Assembly (NCBI RefSeq): GCF_012641405.1
Contig: NZ_JABAII010000015.1
Location: 1-64,000 of the forward strand
Source: Rhizobium sp. P40RR-XXII
Lineage (GTDB): Bacteria; Pseudomonadota; Alphaproteobacteria; Rhizobiales; Rhizobiaceae
Direction of reading: 5' to 3'
DNA: 64,000 bases
A program made the position numbers and the translations under genes. The notes beneath the pieces are model-generated. The model saw nothing but the letters and a program-made list of their open reading frames with translations. It had not been told where the DNA came from and made no database searches. This document shows, one piece after another, positions 42,776-50,742 of this stretch (positions are counted from its first letter, which is position 1; each line of letters begins with the position of its first letter).

Positions 42776-43699
42776 ATGGATCGCTTGAGTGGATTGACGG
42801 CTTTCGTTCGCACGGCGGATCTCGGCAGCTTCGCGGCGGCCGCGCGTGTCCTCGGCCTTTCCGCGTCGGCTGTCGGCAAGGCGGTGAGCAATCTGGAACG
42901 CCAGCTTGGCGTTCGCCTGCTGCAGCGCTCCACGCGCAGCATCCGGCTGACCGAAGAGGGGCGTCTTTTCCATGAGCGTTGCCGGCGCGTGCTCGATGAT
43001 CTCGACGACGCGCAGGCCTCGCTCGCCCAAGCGGTAGCCGTGCCGCGCGGACGGCTGCGCGTCAGCGTGCCGATCGTCAGCTATCATTTCCTGCTGCCTG
43101 TCGTGCCGGAATTCGTCTCCCGCTACCCCGACGTCGAACTCGACATCGATTTCAACGACCGCATCGTCGACATGATCGAAGAGGGGGTCGATGTCGCGAT
43201 CCGCAGCGGCGACCTGCCGGATTCGCGCTTGATATCACGTACGTTACGGCCATTTCAGATGCTGCTCTGCGCCGCGCCCGCCTATCTCGAACGCTTCGGC
43301 ATTCCCGATTGCCCGCGCGCGCTCAACGAGCATCTGGCTGTCAGGTTTCGCTTTCCCAACAGCGGCAAGCTGCAGGATTGGCCGCTGACCATGCCGGAAG
43401 GCGAACCGGAACTGCGGATGCGAACGGCTTTTGCCTGCAACAATATGGAGGCGGTGCGCGGCGCGACGGTCGCCGGCCTCGGCATCGGCTGCATGCCCGA
43501 TTTCCTTGTGCGCAGCATGCTCGCGGAAGGAAAGCTCAGAACCGTACTCGACGATTTCATCGACGAGCCCGGCCATTTCCATCTCCTCTGGCCGTCGAGC
43601 CGTCATTTGTCGCCCAAGGTCCGGGTACTGGTCGATTTTCTGAGCGAAAGGCTTTTCGCAAAAAGCTGTGAGGCTTTACCGGTGACGGCTGCTGTTTGA
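42776..43699 (+). CDS. LysR-family transcription regulator
   Basis: 307 residues from ATG 42776, with GGAG upstream. The N-terminal HTH is MDRLSGLTAFVRTADLGSFAAAARVLGLSASAVGKAVSNLERQLGVRLLQRSTRSIRLTEEG in outline; the effector domain (about 90-295) has GRLRVSVPIVSYHFLLP. SAVGKAVSNLE with a gene for an MFS pump on the opposite strand is the CrgA/AaeR-like subgroup. It probably controls the divergent DHA2 pump. Confidence 0.94.
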   Translation: MDRLSGLTAFVRTADLGSFAAAARVLGLSASAVGKAVSNLERQLGVRLLQRSTRSIRLTEEGRLFHERCRRVLDDLDDAQASLAQAVAVPRGRLRVSVPIVSYHFLLPVVPEFVSRYPDVELDIDFNDRIVDMIEEGVDVAIRSGDLPDSRLISRTLRPFQMLLCAAPAYLERFGIPDCPRALNEHLAVRFRFPNSGKLQDWPLTMPEGEPELRMRTAFACNNMEAVRGATVAGLGIGCMPDFLVRSMLAEGKLRTVLDDFIDEPGHFHLLWPSSRHLSPKVRVLVDFLSERLFAKSCEALPVTAAV

Positions 43700-43871
43700 G
43701 AAAGAGGTTTGACGGCCGGTTCGTAACCTCCATGCCGGGGCCACGAGGATATTTTCCCGAATCGTCTCCGAAACGGTTGTCGCGCGAATTCGATTTTGCG
43801 ACGGTGGAAACTTCATATTTAACTTGCCGCGCCGATCGGGGATCGGCGGCAGCCAAGATTTGGAAATCACG

Positions 43872-44930
43872 ATGAGCCGTTTCTGGAGTCCCATTGTTCA
43901 TTCCTTGACCCCCTATGTCGCCGGCGAGCAGCCGACGACAGGCGGCATGATCAAGCTGAACACCAATGAAAGCCCCTACGGCCCTTCGCCGCTCGCTCTG
44001 GAGGCGATTTCGAAGGCGGCGTCCGACACGCTTCGGCTCTATCCGGATTCGACGGCGCGGGAGTTGCGCACCGTGATCGCCGAGAGCTTCGGAATCGACA
44101 AGGACGAGGTCTTCGTCGGCAACGGATCGGACGAGGTTCTGGCTCACACATTCCAGGCGCTCCTCAACCATGAAGAGCCCCTGCTTTTCCCTGATATCAG
44201 CTACAGCTTCTATCCGACCTATTGCCGGCTCTATGGGATTGCGTTCCAGCAGGTTCCGGTCGATGCGGAGATGCGGATACGCCTTGACGATTATCGCCAG
44301 CCTTGCGGCGCGATCATCCTGCCCAATCCCAATGCTCCCACAGGGATCGGCCTGCCTTTGTCTGGTATCGAAGCCCTTCTCCGGGAGCATCCCGATCAGG
44401 TTGTGGTCATCGATGAAGCCTATGTCGATTTCGGTGGCGAGAGCGCCGTTCCGCTTGTCCGGACCTATCCGAACCTGCTGGTAGTCCAGACGTTGTCGAA
44501 GTCCCGTGGGCTGGCTGGCTTGCGCGTCGGCTTTGCTGTCGGGCAGAGACCGCTGATCGAGGCCTTGGAAAGGGTGAAGGACAGCTTCAATTCCTATCCT
44601 CTCGACCGCCTTGCCTTGGTGGGCGCCGTCGCGGCCTGGAAAGATCGGGACTGGTTCGAGCATCATCGCGCCTTGATCATTGCCACCCGCGAGCGTCTTT
44701 CCCTGGCGCTCAAGGAACTCGGCTTCTATGTCCTTCCGTCATCCAGCAATTTTCTGTTCGCCCGGCATCCAAGCCGGCCGGGCGCTGATCTGGCGGCTGA
44801 GCTGCGGAGCAGGGGGATTTTGATCAGGCGGTTTTCCGCGGAGCGCATCAGCGACTTCCTGCGCATCAGCATCGGCACGGATGAGGAGTGCGACCGCCTG
44901 CTGGCAGCGCTCGCCGAGATATTGCGGTGA
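43872..44930 (+). CDS. hisC: histidinol-phosphate aminotransferase
   Basis: 352 residues from ATG 43872. PLP enzyme of fold type I: LNTNESPYGPSP at the start, substrate region YPDSTARELR, NPNAPTG, VIDEAYVDFGG and the PLP lysine K210 in TLSKSRGLAGLRVGFA. It converts imidazole acetol phosphate to histidinol phosphate; related enzymes also transaminate aromatic keto acids. Alphaproteobacteria often carry two copies, and this one lies outside a his operon, so an aromatic or specialised role is possible. Confidence 0.93.
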   Translation: MSRFWSPIVHSLTPYVAGEQPTTGGMIKLNTNESPYGPSPLALEAISKAASDTLRLYPDSTARELRTVIAESFGIDKDEVFVGNGSDEVLAHTFQALLNHEEPLLFPDISYSFYPTYCRLYGIAFQQVPVDAEMRIRLDDYRQPCGAIILPNPNAPTGIGLPLSGIEALLREHPDQVVVIDEAYVDFGGESAVPLVRTYPNLLVVQTLSKSRGLAGLRVGFAVGQRPLIEALERVKDSFNSYPLDRLALVGAVAAWKDRDWFEHHRALIIATRERLSLALKELGFYVLPSSSNFLFARHPSRPGADLAAELRSRGILIRRFSAERISDFLRISIGTDEECDRLLAALAEILR

Positions 44931-44936
44931 CCTTAC

Positions 44937-44985
44937 GCCTCGGCGTGGACCCTCCGAGGCAAGCCGTCAACGGATAGGACGGCTT
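44937..44985. terminator. double hairpin between convergent hisC and dehydratase
   Basis: Two adjacent perfect hairpins: GCCTCGG/CCGAGGC (44937-44960, 10-base loop) and AAGCCGTC/GACGGCTT (44961-44985, 9-base loop). No T-run. They fill the gap between the convergent genes and probably act in both directions. Confidence 0.6.
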
Positions 44986-45926
44986 CAGTCGAACCGAACA
45001 GCCGTCGTGTTGGCGCCGCAGAGCAGCACGGCCACACGCTCGTCCGGCGCCGGGACATATTTGCGCGCGAGCAACGCAGCAAAGGCCGTCGCTCCGCCTG
45101 GTTCGGCGACGATCCGCAGTCGGTCCCACAAAGTCTGCTGCGCCTGACGGATTTCGTCGTCGGACACCAGCACGGGGCGCTGCGCATAGGCGCGGGCGAT
45201 GGGGAACATCAGCTCGCCGACGCGCTTCGGCGCCAGGGAATCAGCGGCAATGCCGCCTGCGGGAGCGTCGACCGGGTACCCCGCCTCGAAGGCCTGCCAG
45301 AGTGTCGGTGCGCCTTCCGGCTCGACGGCGACGACGCGCACACGCCCCTGGAACCAGGCGGCGATCCCGCCGATCAATCCACCGCCGCCGACGGCGACAA
45401 GCAGCGTATCGGTATTAGGAATATCCGCCTCGATCTCGACCCCGATCGTCCCTTGCCCAAGCAAGGTCTCAGGCTGGTCGTAGGCATGGATCGCCATGGC
45501 GCCGCTCTCCCCCACCCATTGCTCGCTGGCGGCAAGGGCGTCGGCATAACGTTCCCCACCGATGACGAGGTTCGCGCCATAGCCGCGGATGCGCTCGGCC
45601 TTGGCGGGCGAGGTCACGCTCGGCACGAAGATCGTCGCGGGGATGCCAAGCCGCATCGCGGCATAGGCGACTGCCGCGCCATGATTGCCGCCGGATGCCG
45701 CGACGACCCCCGCCGCCGGCACCTTCCTGCCGAGCAGACTGGAAAAGGCGCCACGCGCCTTGAACGAGCCGGAATGCTGCAAAAACTCGAGCTTGAAATC
45801 CAGCGGCCCCGCAGCAAGGCCGAAATCCGCGAGGTCCGCATGCAGAACCGGCGTGTGGCGGATATGCGGGCGGATCCGCTTTTCGGTTTCTGCGATGCGC
45901 TCGGGGGTGATCCTGTCGGAAAGCAT
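44985..45926 (-). CDS. threonine/serine dehydratase-like PLP enzyme
   Basis: 313 residues from ATG 45926; an upstream in-frame TTG lies inside the operator-like repeat and is less likely. Fold type II: PLP lysine K56 in HSGSFKARGA, asparagine loop SGGNHGAA and phosphate loop VGGGGLIGG. It lacks the C-terminal ACT domain, as in catabolic threonine dehydratase or serine racemase. Divergent from a small ArsR regulator with a 55-base shared control region. Confidence 0.93.
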   Translation of the reverse strand: MLSDRITPERIAETEKRIRPHIRHTPVLHADLADFGLAAGPLDFKLEFLQHSGSFKARGAFSSLLGRKVPAAGVVAASGGNHGAAVAYAAMRLGIPATIFVPSVTSPAKAERIRGYGANLVIGGERYADALAASEQWVGESGAMAIHAYDQPETLLGQGTIGVEIEADIPNTDTLLVAVGGGGLIGGIAAWFQGRVRVVAVEPEGAPTLWQAFEAGYPVDAPAGGIAADSLAPKRVGELMFPIARAYAQRPVLVSDDEIRQAQQTLWDRLRIVAEPGGATAFAALLARKYVPAPDERVAVLLCGANTTAVRFD

Positions 45927-45941
45927 GGGGTATCTCGCGGC

Positions 45942-45975
45942 CAAAGTTGACAATGACTTTGTTACTTAGCAAAAT
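45942..45975 (+). promoter_or_regulatory. ArsR promoter with operator-like repeat
   Basis: TTGACA (45947-45952), a 17-base spacer and CAAAAT (45970-45975) form a good sigma-70 promoter whose start would fall at or next to the ATG at 45982. The perfect repeat CAAAGT-N8-ACTTTG (45942-45961) overlaps the -35. Binding there could also block the divergent dehydratase gene. Confidence 0.6.
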
Positions 45976-45981
45976 GACGAA

Positions 45982-46281
45982 ATGCAAGAGCTCGATCTCA
46001 TCAAGGCCTTGGCCAACGAACGCCGCATCAGCATTCTCAAATGGCTGAAGGATCCGCGTGCCCATTTTGCGCCGCAGGTCGACGGCGATCTGGTGGAGGA
46101 CGGCGTGTGCGCGCTTCTGATTGCCGAAAAGCTTGAGATTTCGCAGGCGACCTTGAGCGAGCACATGCGCATTCTGGTGCAAGCCGGTTTCGTGCGGCCG
46201 AAGCGCATCAAGCAGTGGATCTTCTACAAGCGTGACGAAGCTCGCATGGCAACTCTGGCAGCCGTCGTCGCAAGCCTCTGA
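45982..46281 (+). CDS. small ArsR-family regulator
   Basis: 99 residues, a single winged helix: MQELDLIKALANERRISILKWL, recognition region ALLIAEKLEISQATLSEHMRILVQAGFV, wing RIKQWIFYKRDE. A cysteine (GVCALL) lies ahead of the recognition helix, but a full metal-binding set is not evident. There is no ribosome site, and the predicted -10 is six bases before ATG, so the mRNA may be leaderless. The likely target is the divergent dehydratase gene. Confidence 0.92.
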   Translation: MQELDLIKALANERRISILKWLKDPRAHFAPQVDGDLVEDGVCALLIAEKLEISQATLSEHMRILVQAGFVRPKRIKQWIFYKRDEARMATLAAVVASL

Positions 46282-46320
46282 GCAATTCCAGGAAAAGTGC
46301 GCAGCGGTTTTCCGTTCGGA

Positions 46321-46380
46321 ATTGCAATGAAATAAAGAGTGAGCGCGGTTCAGAGTTTCCATGAAAAGCTGAACCGCTCC
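46321..46380 (+). repeat. dispersed rhizobial palindromic repeat, copy 2
   Basis: Contains AAATAAAGAG, GAGCG and the hairpin GCGGTTCAG-N15-CTGAACCGC (46345-46353 / 46369-46377). It shares block order with the inverted copy at 12008-12057. It lies after the ArsR gene and before the cysN terminator. Confidence 0.65.
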
Positions 46381-46403
46381 AGCTCCAAATTAAACACCTC
46401 CAA

Positions 46404-46437
46404 ATAAAAAAGGCGGCCGGGCCGAGCCCGCCGCCTT
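46404..46437 (-). terminator. terminator of the cysHDN cluster
   Basis: AAGGCGGC (46410-46417) pairs with GCCGCCTT (46430-46437) across a 12-base loop; on the minus strand the hairpin is followed by a T-run (46409-46404). It lies 22 bases past cysN. Confidence 0.9.
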
Positions 46438-46458
46438 CCTTTTCAGATGCGATAGCGA

Positions 46459-47949
46459 TCAGATGTCGCTGGCGGCGTTCGTCCAGATTTCCGCGGCCTG
46501 TGCTGCGGTCACGCGACGCACATCCGTTTCATCACGGCGGCTGGCGAAGAGTTCGCTTGCCATGATCTGCTCGGCGAGATCGGCGGGCAGGGACAGGAGA
46601 ACGCGCTGGCCTTCCTTGTGGATGCCGCCAACGTCGGAACGCCTGCCGGTGATCATGCCGCCGGCAACAGTGTTGTTGCTTTCGGGATCGATCAGGATGA
46701 AGGAACCGGTCGAACGGTTCTGCTCATAGGGGTCGAAGATGGCGTTCTCGTCGAAGGTCAAGCGAACCTTGCCGATCGCGTTCATCCAGAGCGCCTGCGC
46801 CGGCGCCCATGCGCCCGTCTTGAGTTCGAGCTGGGCGATCGGCTGTACCTGCACGCGCTGGCGGCGGCTGCCGCTCTTCAACCAGTAGCGCTTGCCAGGC
46901 TCGATGCCCTCAGGCTGCAGTGCGACGATCTGCGCATCGAAAGAGAGGCCGGTCTGCGGCTGACTGTCGATGGCGACGATCATATCGCCGCGCGACACGT
47001 CCACCTGGCGATCGAGAACGAGGGTGATGGCATCGCCGGCCACCGCCGCGTTGCGCACCAGATCGAACGTCACGATCCTCGAGACATTGGCGACCATGCC
47101 CGACGGCAGGATCATCACGCTGTCTCCCGGCTTCACCGAACCGCCGGCAACCGTCCCCTGATAACCGCGGAAGCTTTCGCCGGGGCGGGAGACGCGCTGC
47201 ACCGAAAGACGAAAACCGACCGTCTGCGCCGAGCGGACGGTCGCCAGTTCCAGCGTCTCGACCAGCGTCGGGCCGCTGTACCAAGGCATGGCCGCCTGGC
47301 CGGAATAGACGACGTTTTCGCCCTTCAGCGCCGACATCGGGATGGCCGTGATCTGCTTGACGCCGAGCGAAAGGGCGAATTCGCGGAATTCGTTGGAAAT
47401 CTTTTCAAAGCCGGCGCGGTCGTAATTCGTCAGGTCGATCTTGTTGATGGCGAGCACGAACTGCTTGATACCGAGCAGCGAGGCGATTGTCGCGTGCCGG
47501 CGGGTCTGTTCAAGGATGCCGAAGCGCGCATCGACCAGCAGCACGGCAAGATCGGCGGTCGAAGCGCCGGTTGCCATATTGCGGGTATATTGCTCGTGGC
47601 CGGGCGTGTCGGCGACGATGAAGGAGCGCTTGTCGGTCGAGAAATAGCGGTAGGCGACATCGATGGTGATGCCCTGTTCGCGCTCGGCCTGTAGGCCGTC
47701 GAGCAGCAGCGCGAAGTCAGGCAGGCCGAGATCGTTCTGCTTGCCGGTGGAATCGCGCTGGAGCGTGGCGGCCTGGTCTTCCTTGACCGCCTTGGTATCC
47801 CAGAGCAGGCGGCCGATCAGCGTCGACTTACCGTCGTCGACACTGCCGCAGGTGATCAGGCGAAGCGGGCGCGAGTCGCGAAGGGCCTTGGCCGGTTCGG
47901 CAGCAGGCCCAACAGCGGGAATTGTGACGACGTTGGCGTTTACGGTCAT
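46459..47949 (-). CDS. cysN: sulfate adenylyltransferase subunit 1 (GTPase)
   Basis: 496 residues from ATG 47949. The EF-Tu-like GTPase has Walker A GSVDDGKS (35-42), DTPGHEQYTRNMATGAS and NKIDL. It drives ATP sulfurylase with CysD to make APS. It ends without the APS kinase (CysC) domain found in fused rhizobial NodQ/CysNC, which fits direct APS reduction by the adjacent CysH. One base separates its ATG from the cysD stop. Confidence 0.96.
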   Translation of the reverse strand: MTVNANVVTIPAVGPAAEPAKALRDSRPLRLITCGSVDDGKSTLIGRLLWDTKAVKEDQAATLQRDSTGKQNDLGLPDFALLLDGLQAEREQGITIDVAYRYFSTDKRSFIVADTPGHEQYTRNMATGASTADLAVLLVDARFGILEQTRRHATIASLLGIKQFVLAINKIDLTNYDRAGFEKISNEFREFALSLGVKQITAIPMSALKGENVVYSGQAAMPWYSGPTLVETLELATVRSAQTVGFRLSVQRVSRPGESFRGYQGTVAGGSVKPGDSVMILPSGMVANVSRIVTFDLVRNAAVAGDAITLVLDRQVDVSRGDMIVAIDSQPQTGLSFDAQIVALQPEGIEPGKRYWLKSGSRRQRVQVQPIAQLELKTGAWAPAQALWMNAIGKVRLTFDENAIFDPYEQNRSTGSFILIDPESNNTVAGGMITGRRSDVGGIHKEGQRVLLSLPADLAEQIMASELFASRRDETDVRRVTAAQAAEIWTNAASDI

Positions 47950-47950
47950 C

Positions 47951-48904
47951 TCAAAAATATCCTTCGCGCTTCTTCTTTTCCATGGAGCCGGACTGGTCAC
48001 GGTCGATGGCGCGTCCCTGCCGTTCGGAAACCGTGGCGATTTCCAGCTCTGCAATAATGTCTTCCAGCGTTGTTGCCGTCGAGCGTATGGCGCCCGTCAG
48101 CGGGAAGCAGCCGAGCGTGCGGAAGCGGATGAGCTCCTCGCGTTTGGCTTCCCCCGGCAGCAGCTCCAGCCGCGGATCGTCCGCCATGATCATCATGCCT
48201 TCGCGCTCGACAATCGGGCGCTTCGCGGCGAAATAGAGCGGCACGATCGGAATATCCTCGGCCTGGATGTAGCGCCAGATATCGACTTCGGTCCAGTTGG
48301 AGAGAGGAAAGACGCGAACGCTTTCGCCCTTGCGGATCTGGCCGTTATAGATGTTCCAGAGTTCCGGGCGCTGGTTGCGCGGATCCCAGCGATGGTCCGG
48401 TGTGCGGAAGGAATAGATGCGCTCCTTGGCACGCGAGGCTTCCTCGTCGCGGCGGGCACCGCCGAAAGCGGCGTCATACCGGCCGGCATCGAGTGCCTGG
48501 CGCAGCGCTTCCGTCTTCATGATATCGGTATAGCGCGCCGAGCCATGGGTGAAGGGCGTAACATTCTCCGCCTTGCCGCGCGGATTGATGTGCTCGATCA
48601 GATCGAGATCGTACTTCTTAACGATCTCGTCGCGGAAGGTGATCATTTCGGCGAATTTCCAGCCGGTGTTCACATGCAACAGCGGGAAGGGGACGCGGCC
48701 GGGATAGAAGGCCTTGCGCGCCAGATGCAAAAGCACCGACGAATCCTTGCCGATCGAATAGAGCATCACCGGACGCTCGAATTCGGCAGCAACCTCGCGG
48801 AAGATATGGATGGACTCGTTTTCCAGCGCCTTGAGATGCGGATCGAGCGGTGGCTTGACGCTTTGCGGATTGGAAATTTCCGTATCCGGACGGCTATCGG
48901 GCAT
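47951..48904 (-). CDS. cysD: sulfate adenylyltransferase subunit 2
   Basis: 317 residues from ATG 48904. PP-loop enzyme with LYSIGKDSSVLLHLARKAFYPG, PLLHVNTGWKF and GGARRDEEASRAKERIYSFR. It forms APS from ATP and sulfate in complex with CysN. Second gene of the cysHDN unit, 128 bases after cysH. Confidence 0.97.
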   Translation of the reverse strand: MPDSRPDTEISNPQSVKPPLDPHLKALENESIHIFREVAAEFERPVMLYSIGKDSSVLLHLARKAFYPGRVPFPLLHVNTGWKFAEMITFRDEIVKKYDLDLIEHINPRGKAENVTPFTHGSARYTDIMKTEALRQALDAGRYDAAFGGARRDEEASRAKERIYSFRTPDHRWDPRNQRPELWNIYNGQIRKGESVRVFPLSNWTEVDIWRYIQAEDIPIVPLYFAAKRPIVEREGMMIMADDPRLELLPGEAKREELIRFRTLGCFPLTGAIRSTATTLEDIIAELEIATVSERQGRAIDRDQSGSMEKKKREGYF

Positions 48905-49032
48905 TGATGACTCCAGAACTTTCAAGTGTGCCGGCCGGAACATGGGCCGGAAAGAATGGATGCCTTGGCTCCCGGTGGATCGGCGGCGTAGGAAACGCGC
49001 CCTGGATCGAAAGCCGAGAGCCGGCGGGTATT

Positions 49033-49770
49033 TTACTGGGCAGTGGCCGCGGCCTCTTCATGAACGTGAAGACCGCATTCGCGCTTTTCGTCGTTTTCCC
49101 ACCACCAGCGGCCGGCCCGTTCGGGCTCGCCCGGCTTGATCGCCCGCGTGCAGGGCTCGCAGCCGATCGAGGGATAGCCGCGCGCATGCAGCGGGTTTAC
49201 CGGAACGCTGTTGTCGGCGACATAAGCGCGGATGACATCGATGTCCCAATCGGCCAGCGGGTTGATCTTGATCAGATTACGCTCCGGATCGAATTCGGCA
49301 AAGGGCGTGTCGGCACGGTTGGCGGACTGGCCACGGCGCAGACCGGTGATCCAGATGGTGGCGCCCGAGAGTGCGCGCGCAAGCGGCTTGAGCTTGCGCA
49401 CGCCACAACAGGCATGCCTGGCTTCGACGCTCTCGTAGAAACCGTTCAGACCGTATTTTTCAGCATAGGCATCGATATCGGCCTGTTCCGGCTCGTAGCG
49501 GATGATGCGGATATCGTATTGGCTTTCCGTCTCGTCGATCAGGGCGAGCGTTTCCGGAAAGAGACGGCCGGTCTGTAGGGTCGCCACTTCGATCGGCAGA
49601 CGATGATTGCCGATCTCCGCCGTGATCACCTGATCTTCTATCCCGAGCGACGTCGTGAACACGGCGCGGCCACCGAGGCCGGCAACAAGGGACAGACGGC
49701 CAGCAAGATCGAGCGATGCGAGCTGGCCGTTGAGCGTCGCGGCGTCTTCAATGGATGTAATGGCAGTCAT
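49033..49770 (-). CDS. cysH: adenylylsulfate (APS) reductase
   Basis: 245 residues from ATG 49770. PP-loop fold (VFTTSLGIEDQVI), arginine loop TGLRRGQSANR, and catalytic C232 in KRECGLH. It has four extra cysteines, C121-C122 and C204-x2-C207, which ligate a [4Fe-4S] cluster and mark APS rather than PAPS reductases. That agrees with the missing CysC domain. First gene of the unit, divergent from the Rrf2 regulator. Confidence 0.95.
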   Translation of the reverse strand: MTAITSIEDAATLNGQLASLDLAGRLSLVAGLGGRAVFTTSLGIEDQVITAEIGNHRLPIEVATLQTGRLFPETLALIDETESQYDIRIIRYEPEQADIDAYAEKYGLNGFYESVEARHACCGVRKLKPLARALSGATIWITGLRRGQSANRADTPFAEFDPERNLIKINPLADWDIDVIRAYVADNSVPVNPLHARGYPSIGCEPCTRAIKPGEPERAGRWWWENDEKRECGLHVHEEAAATAQ

Positions 49771-50262
49771 GGGGATCCTGTCCTGATGTTGCCAGGAGTA
49801 TCGCAGCTCACAAGGATGGCGGACAGAAAAATAGATTTCGAAACGAAGCGGATGGAGAGTAAATATCTCCATGAAGCAGCACCGATAAGGAAAAGCGACC
49901 GCCTCGGCTGTTAACCAAGGTGTTTCGCCGCCAGAAGCGGCCCTTTGGAAGCACTTGATATGGCGGGCCATGTTTAAGTGCTTGCTTTAATGTCTATAGA
50001 AATAGTAGAGTTACACATAGCTTGTCAAACGGAAATCGGAAGTGATGCCCAAAATGATGCGCTGCTGCGGATTTTGCGCTAAACTATGGGCATAGCGGCT
50101 AAGAATGATAACAAGTTTGGGTTGCTGATCTTTCCTGGCGTTGCGCCATGGGTGTGAGTGCTTCGAAACACCCCGGGGACGAGGGTTGAGGAGTTCTAGC
50201 TAGAGCGGACCGGCCGAATCCATCGGCCGAACGTATCGCATGTGTGTGTGAAGCGGTTCGAA
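49771..50262. other. cysH / Rrf2-regulator control region
   Basis: 492 bases between divergent genes. The AT-rich centre (about 49975-50035) is the likely promoter and operator zone; it contains short imperfect dyads around TCTATAGAAATAGTAGA but no repeat strong enough to name as an operator. No gene with a ribosome site and no riboswitch-like fold was found. Confidence 0.4.
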
Positions 50263-50709
50263 ATGATTACTCAGAAAGCAAAATATGCGTTGCGCGCGCT
50301 TTCGGCTTTGGCCCAATCCGAGGCCGGCGAGCCGATGATGATTTCCGACATCGCGGCCCAGCAGAAGATCCCCAAGAAATTCCTGGAGCAGATCCTTCTC
50401 GACCTGAAACATCAGGGCATCGTGATCAGCCGCCGTGGCAAGCAGGGCGGATATCTCCTGCGCAAGCCGGCGGATGAGATCACCTTCGGCGAGATACTGC
50501 GGGTCATCGATGGGCCTTTGGCGCCGCTGCCCTGTCTGTCGCTCACCGCCTATCGCCGCTGCGACGATTGCGACGGTGAGCAGACCTGCGAAATCCGGCA
50601 TGTCTTTGCCCGGGTGGCGGATGCGACGCGCAAGGTCCTGTTCTCGACGACCATTGCCGATGCGATTGCTCAGCCGGATAGGGCCGAGGTCACCAGGCTG
50701 ATGGCTTAG
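50263..50709 (+). CDS. Rrf2-family regulator, possible Fe-S or cysteine sensor
   Basis: 148 residues from ATG 50263. Rrf2 winged helix MITQKAKYALRAL...IPKKFLEQILLDLKHQGIVISRRGKQGGYLLRKP, then a cysteine group C91, C100, C103 and C109 resembling, with altered spacing, the cluster ligands of IscR/NsrR. The divergent cysHDN genes make it a candidate regulator of sulfate assimilation, comparable to CymR in Gram-positives (inference). Confidence 0.92.
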   Translation: MITQKAKYALRALSALAQSEAGEPMMISDIAAQQKIPKKFLEQILLDLKHQGIVISRRGKQGGYLLRKPADEITFGEILRVIDGPLAPLPCLSLTAYRRCDDCDGEQTCEIRHVFARVADATRKVLFSTTIADAIAQPDRAEVTRLMA

Positions 50710-50742
50710 CGCAATTCGCGGTGCGGAATGGCTGACGCCCGG

